Notes: a model not told the origin generated them from the letters alone. Shown: positions 17,026-26,810, numbered from the stretch's first letter. The stretch: 64,000 nucleotides of DNA from Paenibacillus tepidiphilus (GCF_008635795.1 NZ_VWRQ01000002.1:410683-474682); one strand, 5' to 3'. Translations and numbers: made by a program.

Positions 17026-17532
17026 TTACAACACCTTAAGCAGCTCACGCACAAAAGCGGGCTCATCCTTCGGTGTGCGTGATGTAATGAAATTGCCGTC
17101 AACGACGACTTCTTCATCCTTAAATTCCGCGCCGGCGTTCACCACGTCATCTTGCAGCGGAGGATAGGATGTGATGGTGCGGCCCTGCAGCAGCTCAGCG
17201 CTGATCAGGATCTGCGGGCCATGGCAGATGGAGGCAATCGGTTTGCCCGCTGCATCTGCGTCCTTTACAAAGGTAATGATGTCAGCGTCGAGCCGCAGGT
17301 TCTCCGGTGAAGAACCGCCCGGGATCACAATGGCATCATATTCTTCCGCCTTGACCTCGCTGATCGCTTTGTCGGCAGTATATGAGGCCTCTCCCTTCTT
17401 GCCCTGCAGGGTCTCATTCTTGTTCAGGCCGATAATGTCAGCCTGATGCCCCGCTTTGATGACTTCGTCATAAGGAACCTTCATTTCAGAATCTTCAAAT
17501 CCGCTGGCGAGCAGAAATGCAACCTTACTCAT
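17026..17532 (-). CDS. PfpI/DJ-1 family protein (general stress YfkM-like)
   Basis: A 168-residue type 1 glutamine-amidotransferase-fold protein. The nucleophile elbow is ASICHGPQ (Cys in the usual position), the acidic residue is in GFEDSEM near residue 15, and the C-terminus contains NFITSRTPKD, all typical of PfpI/YfkM proteins. Members act as glyoxalases, deglycases or chaperone-like stress proteins; the exact activity is unsettled. ATG has AAAGGAGAACTTATCC upstream. Confidence 0.9.
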   Translation of the reverse strand: MSKVAFLLASGFEDSEMKVPYDEVIKAGHQADIIGLNKNETLQGKKGEASYTADKAISEVKAEEYDAIVIPGGSSPENLRLDADIITFVKDADAAGKPIASICHGPQILISAELLQGRTITSYPPLQDDVVNAGAEFKDEEVVVDGNFITSRTPKDEPAFVRELLKVL

Positions 17533-17993
17533 GGATAAGTTCTCCTTTCTGCTATTCTTGTTCTTGATGTTCTATTACCCTGATTGCAGTGCTTTCTAAC
17601 CAAAAGTTAACGCTTTCGTCATGAGCTCGCCCCCCTCTGCCGGGAGTAAACAGCCAGCGCAGCAGCGGCAGTATGCAATCAGGTGCGTGGGAGCATAGTG
17701 CGGCGCCAGCCGCTCAGCAGCTGCTGTTCATGCAGCTCTCCGGTGACTTTGGCGCCAGCCAGCGCCTCGGCCGTAACCGAAGCCGCTGCGGGGGAGATTC
17801 TGCTCAATATCCAGGCTTTCTGCGATTGCCTCATATGTTATCCCGTCCTCTGTAAAGAATGCTTCTCTTTAGTTTAACCAGCCCGGCATCGCTCTATCCG
17901 CCTGCAACCGGCCTGTAAGAGGAGGTGGAGGGCCTTCCTGTATGAGCTCAACTTGCGCACCAACGAGCCATCCGGAATTTCCGGACAGCTGGA
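17533..17993. other. Gene-poor interval with possible decayed coding sequence
   Basis: No intact gene seen. On the minus strand near 17800-17875 one frame reads EAFFTEDGITYEAIAESLD and, after a frame change, the sequence continues with SVTAEALAGAKVTGELHEQQ. These look protein-like but I recognise no family, so a frameshifted remnant is only a possibility. Confidence 0.3.
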
Positions 17994-18033
17994 CAAAAAA
18001 AAGCTGCGTGCCGCTTGGAGCCTGCACACAGCA
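17994..18033 (-). terminator. Terminator of relA-dtd
   Basis: GCTGCGTGC (18003-18011) / GCACACAGC (18024-18032), followed on the minus strand by eight T. It lies 18 bases beyond the dtd stop. Confidence 0.9.
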
Positions 18034-18050
18034 TTCTTGCTTTATTGAGT

Positions 18051-18494
18051 TTACGGGCGGCTGTCCAGCAGCAGAGTTACAGGTCCCCAGTTCACGAGTG
18101 ACACATCCATCATCGCCCCGAATACGCCGGTCTCCACCTGGAGTCCACTCTGACGTAATTGCTCGTTGAAATAGTCATACAGCCGCTTCGCTTCATCCGG
18201 AGCCGCCGCAGCCATGAAATTCGGGCGCCGCCCTTTGCGGCAGTCGCCGTACAGCGTGAACTGCGACACCGAAAGGATTGCCCCGTTCGTATCGGTGACG
18301 CTATGGTTCATTTTACCTGCTTCATCCTCGAAGATACGCAAGCCGGCTACCTTGTCGGCCAAATAAGCGGCGTCCTTCTCGGTATCCCCGTGAGTGACGC
18401 CGACCAGCAGCATCAGCCCTGCTCTGATTGCCCCCGTTACTTCACCGTCTACGGTCACCTGCGCTTCCTTGCAGCGCTGCACCACCACTCTCAT
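18051..18494 (-). CDS. dtd: D-aminoacyl-tRNA deacylase
   Basis: A 147-residue homodimeric enzyme that hydrolyses D-aminoacyl-tRNA and glycyl-tRNA-Ala. The whole family pattern is present: [19 protein letters not shown] at the start, [19 protein letters not shown] with the active-site SQFTL, and [20 protein letters not shown] with the Gly-cisPro-like C-terminal motif. Usual length. It begins 24 bases after relA, as in Bacillus, so the two should be co-transcribed. Confidence 0.97.
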   Translation of the reverse strand: MRVVVQRCKEAQVTVDGEVTGAIRAGLMLLVGVTHGDTEKDAAYLADKVAGLRIFEDEAGKMNHSVTDTNGAILSVSQFTLYGDCRKGRRPNFMAAAAPDEAKRLYDYFNEQLRQSGLQVETGVFGAMMDVSLVNWGPVTLLLDSRP

Positions 18495-18518
18495 GTCTTC
18501 CTGTTCAGCTCCTTGCTG

Positions 18519-20699
18519 CTATTGCATAATACGGTTCACTGTATATACATCCTTGACCCGTTTAACGCGGTCCACTACCGATTGCAAATGATCGGTATTA
18601 CGGATCAGGATCGTCATATGGATCATCGCCATCTTGTTCTTGTCGGAGCGGCCGGTAACGGCTGAGATATTCGTCTTACTCTCAGAGACGGCCTGCAGCA
18701 CTTCATTGAGAAGCCCGTTGCGGTCATGGCCGGTAATTTCAATGTCGACGCTGTAATTCGCCTCCATGCTGCCTTCCCATTCGACATCGATCACCCGGGC
18801 CGCATCTTCACCGTCGCCCTCGGTCGGAATGTTCGGACAATCCGCGCGGTGAACGGATACTCCGCGTCCGCGTGTTACGTACCCGACGATATCATCCCCC
18901 GGAACGGGGTTGCAACATCGTGCGAAACGAACCAGCAGATTGTCGATGCCCTTAACACGGACCCCGTTGGTCGGCTGATTGCGTTTCTCGCCGCTCGACT
19001 TGATCTCCTTCATTTCGCTGGACAATTCCAGATGTCCTGCCGCCTCTTCCTGCTCCCTGCGGACCTTCTCAGTCAGCTTGTTGGCAATCTGGGCAGCAGT
19101 GATCCCTCCGAAGCCTACAGCGGAGAGCATATCCTCGACATCGCCAAAAGCAAACTTCTTGGCGACTTCGCTGAGCTTATCCTCCGTAAGAAAATCGGAG
19201 ACCTCCATGCTGAGCCGCTTCAGCTCGCGTTCCACCGCTTCGCGGCCCTTCTCCACGTTCTCTTCGCGCTTCTCTTTCTTGAACCATTGCTTGATTTTGC
19301 TGCGGGCATGCGAGGACTGGGCAATCTTCAGCCAGTCGCGGCTTGGCCCGTATGAATTCTTGGAAGTAAGAATCTCCACGATATCGCCTGTCTTCAGCTT
19401 ATGATCAAGCGGCACAATCCGGCCATTGACCTTGGCACCGATTGTGCGGTTCCCGACCTCCGTGTGGATGCGGAACGCAAAATCCAGCGGCACTGAGCCT
19501 GCCGGCAGCTCCACCACTTCTCCCTTGGGTGTAAACACAAATACAAGGTCGGAGAAAAAGTCCATTTTAAGCGATTCGACAAATTCCTCGGCATCCTTCG
19601 CTTCGTGCTGGAGCTCGAGAATTTCGCGGAAGAACGGCATCCGGTTCTCCGGGTTGGCAGCGGTCGCATTCCCTTCTTTATAGGCCCAGTGGGCAGCGAT
19701 CCCGAACTCTGCGGTGCGGTGCATCTCCCAGGTGCGGATCTGCACTTCCGTCGGCTCTCCGCCGGGCCCCACAACGGTAGTATGCAGCGATTGATACATA
19801 TTCGCTTTTGGCATGGCGATATAGTCCTTGAACCGGCCGGGCATTGGCTTCCAAAGCGTATGAATAATGCCTAAAGTCGCGTAGCAGTCCTTAATGTTAT
19901 CAACGATGATCCGGATCGCCAGCAAGTCGTAAATTTCATTGAACTGCTTGTTCTTGGTGCTCATTTTGTTATACACGCTGTAAATATGCTTCGGACGGCC
20001 GGAAAGATCGCCTTCAATGCCCATTTCGTCCAGCTTGGTGCGGATGCGGCCGATGACACTGTCGATGAACTGCTCACGCTCGGCCCGCTTCTTGTGCATC
20101 AGATTGGCAATGCGGTAGTACTGCTGCGGATTGAGATAACGGAGCGCGATATCCTCCATCTCCCATTTAATCGCTGATATCCCCAGACGGTCAGCAATCG
20201 GACAAAAAATCTCCAGAGTCTCGTAAGAAATCCGCCGCTGGCTCTCTTCCGACTGGTACTTGAGTGTGCGCATATTATGCAGACGGTCTGCCAGCTTGAT
20301 GACAATGACCCGGATATCCTGAGCCATGGCAATAAACATTTTGCGGTAATTCTCGTTCTGCTGCTCTTCCTTGGACCGGAAGCGGATGCGCTCCAGCTTG
20401 GTAAGGCCGTCCACGAGCATGGCACAGGTCTCGCCGAATTTCTCGCGGATCTGCTCCAGCGAAACCGTGGTATCTTCTACGACATCATGCAGCAGTGCCG
20501 CAATAATCGAGATCAGATCCATCTGCATATTGACGACAATATCCGCTACGGCCAGAGGATGCAGGATATAAGGCTCCCCCGACTTCCGGACCTGCCCGTG
20601 ATGGGCCTGATCGGCAAATTCGTAAGCTTCGCGGATGCGGAGAAGATCCTTTTCTTTTATATAGGCGCTAGCCTTTTCGATTAATTGCTCTATGCCCAT
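18519..20699 (-). CDS. relA: Bifunctional (p)ppGpp synthetase/hydrolase
   Basis: A 726-residue long RSH enzyme governing the stringent response. Order: HD hydrolase domain (HHGQVRKSGEPYILHPLAVA, with HDVVEDT keeping the metal-binding HD), the synthetase domain (YQSLHTTVVGPGG, EVQIRTWEMHRTAEFGIAAHW), TGS domain (VFTPKGEVVELPAGSVPLDF), zinc-finger/helical region (RCCNPVPGDDIVGY) and ACT domain. HD residues are intact, so both activities are expected. The 5' leader contains two terminator-like hairpins (20728-20791). Confidence 0.97.
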   Translation of the reverse strand: MGIEQLIEKASAYIKEKDLLRIREAYEFADQAHHGQVRKSGEPYILHPLAVADIVVNMQMDLISIIAALLHDVVEDTTVSLEQIREKFGETCAMLVDGLTKLERIRFRSKEEQQNENYRKMFIAMAQDIRVIVIKLADRLHNMRTLKYQSEESQRRISYETLEIFCPIADRLGISAIKWEMEDIALRYLNPQQYYRIANLMHKKRAEREQFIDSVIGRIRTKLDEMGIEGDLSGRPKHIYSVYNKMSTKNKQFNEIYDLLAIRIIVDNIKDCYATLGIIHTLWKPMPGRFKDYIAMPKANMYQSLHTTVVGPGGEPTEVQIRTWEMHRTAEFGIAAHWAYKEGNATAANPENRMPFFREILELQHEAKDAEEFVESLKMDFFSDLVFVFTPKGEVVELPAGSVPLDFAFRIHTEVGNRTIGAKVNGRIVPLDHKLKTGDIVEILTSKNSYGPSRDWLKIAQSSHARSKIKQWFKKEKREENVEKGREAVERELKRLSMEVSDFLTEDKLSEVAKKFAFGDVEDMLSAVGFGGITAAQIANKLTEKVRREQEEAAGHLELSSEMKEIKSSGEKRNQPTNGVRVKGIDNLLVRFARCCNPVPGDDIVGYVTRGRGVSVHRADCPNIPTEGDGEDAARVIDVEWEGSMEANYSVDIEITGHDRNGLLNEVLQAVSESKTNISAVTGRSDKNKMAMIHMTILIRNTDHLQSVVDRVKRVKDVYTVNRIMQ

Positions 20700-20727
20700 T
20701 CTCGTCGTATCCGTTTCCTTTCTATAT

Positions 20728-20791
20728 GAAAAATCCCTCCCGGGATTTCTCTAGTCTTAATATGTTAAGAAAAAACTCCTGCCGGAGTTTT
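20728..20791 (-). promoter_or_regulatory. Two consecutive terminator-like hairpins in the relA leader
   Basis: Minus strand: AAAACTCC GGCA GGAGTTTT followed by TTC (20766-20791), then AAATCCC GGGA GGGATTT followed by TTC (20728-20748). The relA ATG is at 20699. They could attenuate relA, or end a short upstream transcript. The rest of 20792-21067 (to the divergent uracil permease) shows no gene. Confidence 0.6.
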
Positions 20792-21067
20792 ATCCTGTAA
20801 GCGGAAGCGGCCCTAAGCCTCCTTCACGGTTAAAGCCAGGCAAGCAAGGGCAAACTGCACACAAGTTTAAAGTTGTCTATTATTATGACGCTTGCGGCGG
20901 ATTACGTCAACACTTCCCATTGCATGGCATTCCTGTCACTGTGCAGGCTCAAGAATAGTCAATTTCGTGGCGGGCAAAAAATGTTGTTGTAAAATGTCGC
21001 CGTACTCATTAATCTAGAAAAAGCGGTTTTCCGCAAGCATTCCTAAAAACCACATAGAGAAAGAGAA

Positions 21068-22384
21068 GTGAACTCATTGCAACGCGAAATTCAAGTTAAT
21101 GAAAAGCTCCCGTTCGGTCCCGGATTTCTGCTGAGTCTGCAGCATCTGTTCGCCATGTTCGGCAGTACGGTGCTTGTCCCTAACCTGTTCGGGGTAGACC
21201 CGGGCATGATCCTGTTGATGAACGGCATCGGTACCCTGCTCTACATTCTTATCTGCCGCGGCAAAATCCCCGCTTACCTTGGCTCCAGCTTTGCCTTTAT
21301 TTCACCGGTGCTTAGCGTACTCGATAATTATAAAGGGGACCACGAGCATGGATATTCGCTTGCTTTGGGCGCCTTTATCATTACCGGCATCATCTTCGTG
21401 CTTATCGCGTTAATCATTCGTTATGCGGGAACCGGCTGGATTGACGTTGTATTCCCTCCGGCAGCTATGGGTGCCATCGTCGCCACCATCGGTCTTGAGC
21501 TGGTACCAGTGGCTGCGCAGATGGCCGGATTGATTGCTCCCAATAATGCCCCTGCAGACTGGTCTCCCGATCCGAAGACCGTTGCGTTGTCCATGGTGAC
21601 ACTCGGCGTGACCGTAATCGGCGCTGTACTGTTCCGCGGCTTCCCCAAGATCATCCATATCCTGATCGGTATCGTAACCGGATATGTGCTGGCCCTGATT
21701 TTGAAACAAGTCGATACTGCAGCCATCTCCGATGCAAGTTTTCTGGCGGCTCCAACCATTGTGACACCGTCCTTTGATTGGCAGGTCGTTTTCACAATTA
21801 TCCCCGTATCCATCGTCGTTATCGTTGAACATATCGGCCATCTGCTCGTTACAAGCAACATAGTAGGCAAAGACCTGGCCAAAGACCCCGGTCTTGACCG
21901 CTCGCTGATGGGCAACGGCATTTCAACCATCATTTCCGGCTTAGTCGGCTCTACGCCAAATACAACGTACGGCGAGAACATCGGCGTTATGGCACTTACC
22001 AAAGTATATTCCATATTCGTCATTGGCGGCGCAGCCATCATCGCCATTCTGCTTTCGTTCTCCGGAACCTTCTCGTCGGTCATCGCCAACATTCCGTCTG
22101 CTGTCATGGGCGGCGTATCCTTACTGCTCTTCGGCGTTATCGCCGCTTCCGGTCTGCGCATCTTCGTGGAGCAGAAGGTTGATTTCTCCAAGGCCACCAA
22201 CATGATCATGGCTTCTCTGGTACTCGTAACCGGTATCAGCGGCGCTAAGCTGACCTTCGGTGAAGTTGAACTGAAGGGCATGGCGCTGGCAACGATTGTC
22301 GGTATGGTACTGGCACTGTTCTTCAAGTTGATCGAGGTTCTGGGTCTGTCCAATGAGCAGGAAGGCGAGAAATCCGCTCATTAA
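21068..22384 (+). CDS. Uracil permease (UraA/PyrP, NCS2 family)
   Basis: A 438-residue proton-coupled uracil importer. The start of the membrane domain reads FGPGFLLSLQHLFAMFGSTV, typical of UraA/PyrP, and the binding-site regions (SSFAFISPV; VEHIGHLL; TPNTTYGENIGVMALT) match this family rather than xanthine carriers. About 14 membrane spans. Start is GTG at 21068 or TTG at 21077; the latter has GAGAAGTGA at a better distance. It is divergent from relA, outside the usual pyrimidine operon, and no PyrR-type attenuator is visible. A shared terminator follows at 22436. Confidence 0.92.
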   Translation: MNSLQREIQVNEKLPFGPGFLLSLQHLFAMFGSTVLVPNLFGVDPGMILLMNGIGTLLYILICRGKIPAYLGSSFAFISPVLSVLDNYKGDHEHGYSLALGAFIITGIIFVLIALIIRYAGTGWIDVVFPPAAMGAIVATIGLELVPVAAQMAGLIAPNNAPADWSPDPKTVALSMVTLGVTVIGAVLFRGFPKIIHILIGIVTGYVLALILKQVDTAAISDASFLAAPTIVTPSFDWQVVFTIIPVSIVVIVEHIGHLLVTSNIVGKDLAKDPGLDRSLMGNGISTIISGLVGSTPNTTYGENIGVMALTKVYSIFVIGGAAIIAILLSFSGTFSSVIANIPSAVMGGVSLLLFGVIAASGLRIFVEQKVDFSKATNMIMASLVLVTGISGAKLTFGEVELKGMALATIVGMVLALFFKLIEVLGLSNEQEGEKSAH

Positions 22385-22435
22385 GCCCTGAATAGTATGA
22401 TATTATTAATGAAGTAATTTTTATGACAAGCATAT

Positions 22436-22482
22436 GCAAAAAAGCGGAATGCCATCGTAAACCGACAGCATTCCGCTTTTTA
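22436..22482. terminator. Bidirectional terminator between uracil permease and apt
   Basis: AAAAAAGCGGAATGC ... GCATTCCGCTTTTT with a 15-base loop: A-rich on one side and T-rich on the other, so it works for both convergent genes. Confidence 0.93.
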
Positions 22483-22505
22483 TTTCCCGGGAAAAGAAGC
22501 CCCGT

Positions 22506-23024
22506 TTAATCCTCGTACGTGAGCAGCGATACAACCTCTACGCCCGGCAGCTTGTTACGGCCGGCAAGCTGGGACAGCTCGATCAGGAAAGCGGCGCCAA
22601 CCACATTGCCGCCAAGCTGCTCCACCAGACTGACCGAAGTGGCGATCGTGCCGCCGGTTGCCAGCAGATCGTCGGCGATCAGCACATTTTGCCCCGGCTG
22701 GATTGCATCGGTATGCATAGCCAGCGTGTCCTTGCCGTATTCCAGATCGTAGCCGACTTCGATTGTCTCATAGGGCAGCTTGCCGCTCTTGCGGATCGGC
22801 ACGAAGCCTACACCCAAGGCATAAGCCAGCGGAGCGCCAACCACAAAGCCGCGCGCTTCCGGACCGGCGATGACATCAATCTTCATATGGGCGACAAGTG
22901 CCTTCAGCTCGTTGATGGCGTCCCGGTACAGCTCGCCGTCCTTGAGCAGGGTGGTGATATCTTTAAAGCTGATTCCCGGCTGCGGGAAATCGGGTATTAC
23001 ACGGATACTGTTTTTAAAATCCAT
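22506..23024 (-). CDS. apt: Adenine phosphoribosyltransferase
   Basis: A 172-residue purine salvage enzyme making AMP from adenine and PRPP. PRPP-binding motif [18 protein letters not shown], the family loop [19 protein letters not shown] and the start [20 protein letters not shown] are all present. Length normal. Lies downstream of recJ as in Bacillus (recJ-apt-relA), but here with an inserted repeat array in the 391-base gap. Confidence 0.98.
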   Translation of the reverse strand: MDFKNSIRVIPDFPQPGISFKDITTLLKDGELYRDAINELKALVAHMKIDVIAGPEARGFVVGAPLAYALGVGFVPIRKSGKLPYETIEVGYDLEYGKDTLAMHTDAIQPGQNVLIADDLLATGGTIATSVSLVEQLGGNVVGAAFLIELSQLAGRNKLPGVEVVSLLTYED

Positions 23025-23040
23025 TTGATCATCTCCTAAA

Positions 23041-23232
23041 AGTTTTGTGAGGGAAGCCTCACGGTGTCTGCATCGTACAAAACTTGCTTCGAAAGCATAG
23101 GCTTAGTTTTGTGAGGGAAGCCTCACGGTGTCTGCATCGTACAAAACTTGCTTCGGAAGCATAGGCTTAGTTTTGTGAGGGAAGCCTCACGGTATCTGCA
23201 TCGTACAAAACTTGCTTCGAAAGCATGCGCTT
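23041..23232. repeat. Three tandem copies of a 64-bp hairpin-forming unit
   Basis: Units start at 23041, 23105 and 23169 and are nearly identical (two or three single-base differences), followed by a decayed partial copy. Each contains GTGAGG GAAG CCTCAC, a hairpin with a four-base loop, nested in AGTTTTGT ... ACAAAACT, and a GCTTCGAAAGC palindrome. It lies between recJ and apt and should be transcribed with them. No copy elsewhere in the window was seen. Not CRISPR: there are no spacers. Confidence 0.92.
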
Positions 23233-23415
23233 GGTTTGTGAGCATTAGCCTGACTTGTCTGTTTTACAAGAATAGCGGCATCTGGGTCCGTTATATCGGC
23301 AAATCCGGGCTGCTCAGCGAAATAACGGCTGTATGATCCATTAGCGCATGGCCATCTTATACTTGTCCACCCATAACCAGTAATTAATTGGACAACAATA
23401 ACTAGGATTCGCTCT
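23233..23415. other. Non-coding interval with second repeat-like element
   Basis: Near 23270-23330 the motif AATAACGG or its variant AATAGCGG occurs three times in alternating orientation (AATAGCGG, CCGTTAT, AATAACGG), resembling a small palindromic intergenic repeat. No gene. Confidence 0.4.
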
Positions 23416-25815
23416 TTAGGATGCACCCAAACGGCGGGTCTGCATCCAATGCTCCAGCTCATCCGGGCTGCCCTCCATGAAGTAACGCTCCATCTCCGCC
23501 GTCTCGCCTAAACGGACAAAACTCCGCGCAGCCGTCAGGCTCTTGGCCGCCGGCTTTGTCACAAAGGTAATCATTCCGCTTTCGCGGGTAATGAAATCCA
23601 GCTCGGCAAATACATCCAGCATTTTGCCCACCATCCGTATCCCAAGCGCCGACTGGCGGCTCAGCCGCAGCAGCACTTCATGCTCCGGTGCAGGTGAACC
23701 TGCAACCGCCGCCAGCAGCTTATAAAGGACGGCGAAATGCTCGCGTGTAGGAGTTTGCAGACGGTCCCGCCGGTCCCGCAGCGAATGCAGCAGCGCAATA
23801 TTGTCAGCCTGCGGGAAAGCGGCGAGCACCGCATCGAGCTGCTCCGGCGTTTCCGGCGTATCGAGCAGACACAGCAGGGAAACCCTTTCATCGGCGGAGC
23901 CGCTGTCCGCTCCCGGATGAAGCGGGGTGATCCCCGTCTCCTCGTCGTATACCCACAGCTGCATCCCCTTCAGCTCGCCGAGCGGCGAAGTGCGGCTGCT
24001 GTGGAACACCGCCGCTGCGCTGAAGCTCCCTCCACCGGTCTGCAGCTGCTGCTTCAGCCGCACCGCCTGCTTCACCGCATCTGCCGCTCCGCGCAGATCG
24101 AACAGCTGCGGCACCGGCACCGCGAGGTCCTGGAGCATCAGCTGCGGCTTGCGGGAGCCGTTCCACTCATTGACCGTCAGCTCGCCGAGAACGTCAACCG
24201 GCGTACCTGCAGGCAGCAGAGCGGCCAGCGGGCCTTTGCCGAAAGCTACTGCTTCAATAGACTGCCTGCCCTGCTGAAGGACAAGCTTCAGATGCCTGGA
24301 CTCCTGCCCCATTGTCCGGGTCTCCTTCACCACTGCACCGCGTACGATGAACTTCGGCAGCGGATTAGCCATGCCAAAGGGCGCGAGCCGCTCCAAGTCG
24401 CCGGCCGCCTGCAGCGTCAGCTCGGCGATCGAAACTTCACCGTCCGCGGCGGTTACCGGCACGAGATGCTCCGGTGTGAGTACGGAGGCCGCATAGTCAT
24501 CTAGCGCCGCAGCGAACGCCTCCAGCTGATCCATATGCAGGCTCATTCCGGCAGCAGCCGGATGGCCGCCGTAATGGTCCATAAGCCCGGCACAGGAGGA
24601 AAGCGCCGCATAAATATCAAGACCGGGAATGGAGCGGGCCGAGCCCTTGCACATTCCCGTCTCGGGATGGATATCAAGGATGATGACCGGGCGGTAATAG
24701 CGCTCCAGCAGCTTGGAAGCAACAATGCCGACCACACCGACATTCCAGCCCTGCCCCGCCAGGACAATGATATGCGGCAGCGGTCCGTCTCCGGTCCGCT
24801 CCTCCAGCCGTGCCACGGCCTCGGCAACGATACGCTCTACAACCTGCTGGCGCTCCTTGTTCAGCAGGTCCAGCTCTTCGGCAAGCCGCAGCGCTTCCTG
24901 CGGCTGCTCCGCAGTCAGGAGCGCCACCGCGCGGCCGGCATGATCGAGCCGGCCGCTGGCATTAATGCGCGGTGCCATGCCGAAGGCAATGTTGACCGCA
25001 CTAACCGTGTTCAGCGTGATTCCGCTGACCTCGGACAGAGCGCGAATGCCGGGATAAGGCGAATTGCGCATGCTCGCAAGACCATTCCGCACTAACCGGC
25101 GGTTCTCTCCCAGCAGAGGCATCAGATCGGCGACCGTGCCGATGGCGGCAATCTCCGCCCACTCCGCAGGAACCTCATCGCCGAGCAGTGCCTCCGCCAG
25201 CTTATAGGCAACGCCTACACCGGCCAGGCCTTTGAACGGATAAGGGCAATCATGCTGCTTCGGATTAATCAGCGCGTAAGCCTCCGGCAGCTGTTCCGGC
25301 GGCTCGTGATGGTCGGTTACAATGACGTCGATACCCAGCGATGAGGCATAGGCGATTTGCCCATACGCGCTGATTCCCGTATCGACAGTTATAATCAGTG
25401 ATACGCCTTGCTGAAGCGCCCAGTCCAGCGCATGGTTATGCAGGCCATAGCCTTCATTGGCCCGGTGGGGAATGTATATATCAAAAGAAGCGCCAAGATG
25501 ACGAAGCAGATAGATCATCAGCGAGGTGCTGGAGACACCGTCTGCATCATAGTCACCGTACACCAGGATATGTTCTTCATCTTGCAGAGCCTTTCTAATA
25601 CGGGGAACTGCTTCAGCCATCCCCTTCAACAGGAAGGGGTCATGCCGGTCATCTACTCCCCCGTCCAGGAAAGCCAAAGCCTCTTCAGGCGTGTGGAGCC
25701 CTCTGGTTACCAGCAGACTGGACAGCAGAGGAGAAATGGAAAGGCTCCCGGCCAACCCCGAAACAACGTCGGGGTCGGCTGCCGGAGAATGCCACTTGGT
25801 TTTTGAATAAAGCAA
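23416..25815 (-). CDS. recJ: Single-stranded-DNA-specific exonuclease RecJ
   Basis: A 799-residue 5'-3' exonuclease for recombination and repair. The DHH core is intact: VYGDYDADGVSS, TVDTGIS, VTDHHEPPE, followed by the DHHA1 region with GGHPAAAGMSL, then the OB fold and a long Firmicutes-type C-terminal extension. Start is TTG at 25815 with AGGTGA upstream. It begins 29 bases after the CDF transporter gene. Confidence 0.96.
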   Translation of the reverse strand: MLYSKTKWHSPAADPDVVSGLAGSLSISPLLSSLLVTRGLHTPEEALAFLDGGVDDRHDPFLLKGMAEAVPRIRKALQDEEHILVYGDYDADGVSSTSLMIYLLRHLGASFDIYIPHRANEGYGLHNHALDWALQQGVSLIITVDTGISAYGQIAYASSLGIDVIVTDHHEPPEQLPEAYALINPKQHDCPYPFKGLAGVGVAYKLAEALLGDEVPAEWAEIAAIGTVADLMPLLGENRRLVRNGLASMRNSPYPGIRALSEVSGITLNTVSAVNIAFGMAPRINASGRLDHAGRAVALLTAEQPQEALRLAEELDLLNKERQQVVERIVAEAVARLEERTGDGPLPHIIVLAGQGWNVGVVGIVASKLLERYYRPVIILDIHPETGMCKGSARSIPGLDIYAALSSCAGLMDHYGGHPAAAGMSLHMDQLEAFAAALDDYAASVLTPEHLVPVTAADGEVSIAELTLQAAGDLERLAPFGMANPLPKFIVRGAVVKETRTMGQESRHLKLVLQQGRQSIEAVAFGKGPLAALLPAGTPVDVLGELTVNEWNGSRKPQLMLQDLAVPVPQLFDLRGAADAVKQAVRLKQQLQTGGGSFSAAAVFHSSRTSPLGELKGMQLWVYDEETGITPLHPGADSGSADERVSLLCLLDTPETPEQLDAVLAAFPQADNIALLHSLRDRRDRLQTPTREHFAVLYKLLAAVAGSPAPEHEVLLRLSRQSALGIRMVGKMLDVFAELDFITRESGMITFVTKPAAKSLTAARSFVRLGETAEMERYFMEGSPDELEHWMQTRRLGAS

Positions 25816-25844
25816 TTATGCTCACCTTTCTCTCACCTTGCAAA

Positions 25845-26810
25845 CTACTGAAGCAGCGAGGGAAGTTCATTGTCCACGAGCTCGTGGTTGCTCTTGTAGG
25901 GATAGCCCGGATCATACGGTACAACATCCATGTGCACCTCGCCTACATGTACAAAGCGGTGCTGCAGCAGCTTGCGGGCGCATTCCGAAATATCCTGCGC
26001 CTCTATCACCGTGATCCGCGGATTGACGCTGATTTTGACTTCGAGATTGACATAGCTGCCCTCTTCCGTCGCCTTTAAATATTCCACACGGATTACGCCG
26101 TGCACCCGCTGCACGGTCTCCACGAAATTGGCTGTATCGGAGGCAGGCAGCTCGTGATGCTTCTTGCCGTAAATAGATGATGCAATCAGCTGGTAGCCTT
26201 TGCGTACAATCAGACAACTGGTCAAGAGTGCGGCAATCGGATCCAGATAGAGCAGCGGATGGAAATCCAAATAGTTCTCGCCGCCGGCGACTGCCCCCGC
26301 AATCCCCAGCGAAACGGTAAATGAGCTGTACAGACTGAAACGGTGGCTTTCCGCATAAGCCGCATGGCTCCCGTCACCCTTTTTACGGAAATACCGGTAC
26401 TGATACTGAAATACGGCCTCTTTCAGCACAATGGATAGCAGGACGACTACAATGGCGAACTCGCCCGGAGCTGAGAAATGCCCCCTGGTCAGATCGCGGA
26501 TCGCCGAAAAAGCGATTTGCAATCCGAACATCAGAATCAAAACAGACATCAGAACCGCCATTACCGGTTCCTTGTTGTCCCGCCGTTCCAACGTGCGGAC
26601 CCGCCGTTTGGCGCTATTCCGCCCAGGCCGCCACGGAAACGTCTCCACAAGCTTTGAAGCGGCATCCGCCCCGGAATATATGGCATCCCCGAGCAGCGCC
26701 TTGCTGCCGGAGAAATACCCAAAGCCTCCCTTGATCACAGCCAGGGCGATATCACTGACAATTCCGCCCCAGGCAACCGTCTCAGTGCGCGGTGATTGTT
26801 CATCGTTCAT
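25845..26810 (-). CDS. Cation diffusion facilitator family transporter
   Basis: A 321-residue membrane antiporter of the CDF family, exporting divalent cations such as Zn, Mn or Fe. TM helices begin near VSDIALAVIKGGFGYFSGS, followed by LLGDAIYSGADAASK, the CDF site-A helix, where the usual Asp pair is kept only in part (the family has HxxxD or DxxxD). A His-rich loop is absent. The C-terminal domain ends in VHMDVVPYDPG. The ATG at 26810 is chosen over upstream in-frame starts because AAGGGGGG lies before it. Substrate not assignable. Confidence 0.85.
   Translation of the reverse strand: MNDEQSPRTETVAWGGIVSDIALAVIKGGFGYFSGSKALLGDAIYSGADAASKLVETFPWRPGRNSAKRRVRTLERRDNKEPVMAVLMSVLILMFGLQIAFSAIRDLTRGHFSAPGEFAIVVVLLSIVLKEAVFQYQYRYFRKKGDGSHAAYAESHRFSLYSSFTVSLGIAGAVAGGENYLDFHPLLYLDPIAALLTSCLIVRKGYQLIASSIYGKKHHELPASDTANFVETVQRVHGVIRVEYLKATEEGSYVNLEVKISVNPRITVIEAQDISECARKLLQHRFVHVGEVHMDVVPYDPGYPYKSNHELVDNELPSLLQ

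Noticed and set aside
17673..17877. Plus-strand small frames
   Set aside because: Compositional shadows with no ribosome binding sites or recognisable motifs.
20948..21067. Possible PyrR attenuator before the uracil permease
   Set aside because: No PyrR binding-loop consensus and no terminator/antiterminator pair; only a small GCGG-TTTT-CCGC hairpin.
23041..23232. CRISPR array
   Set aside because: The 64-bp units are contiguous with no unique spacers and no cas genes are present.
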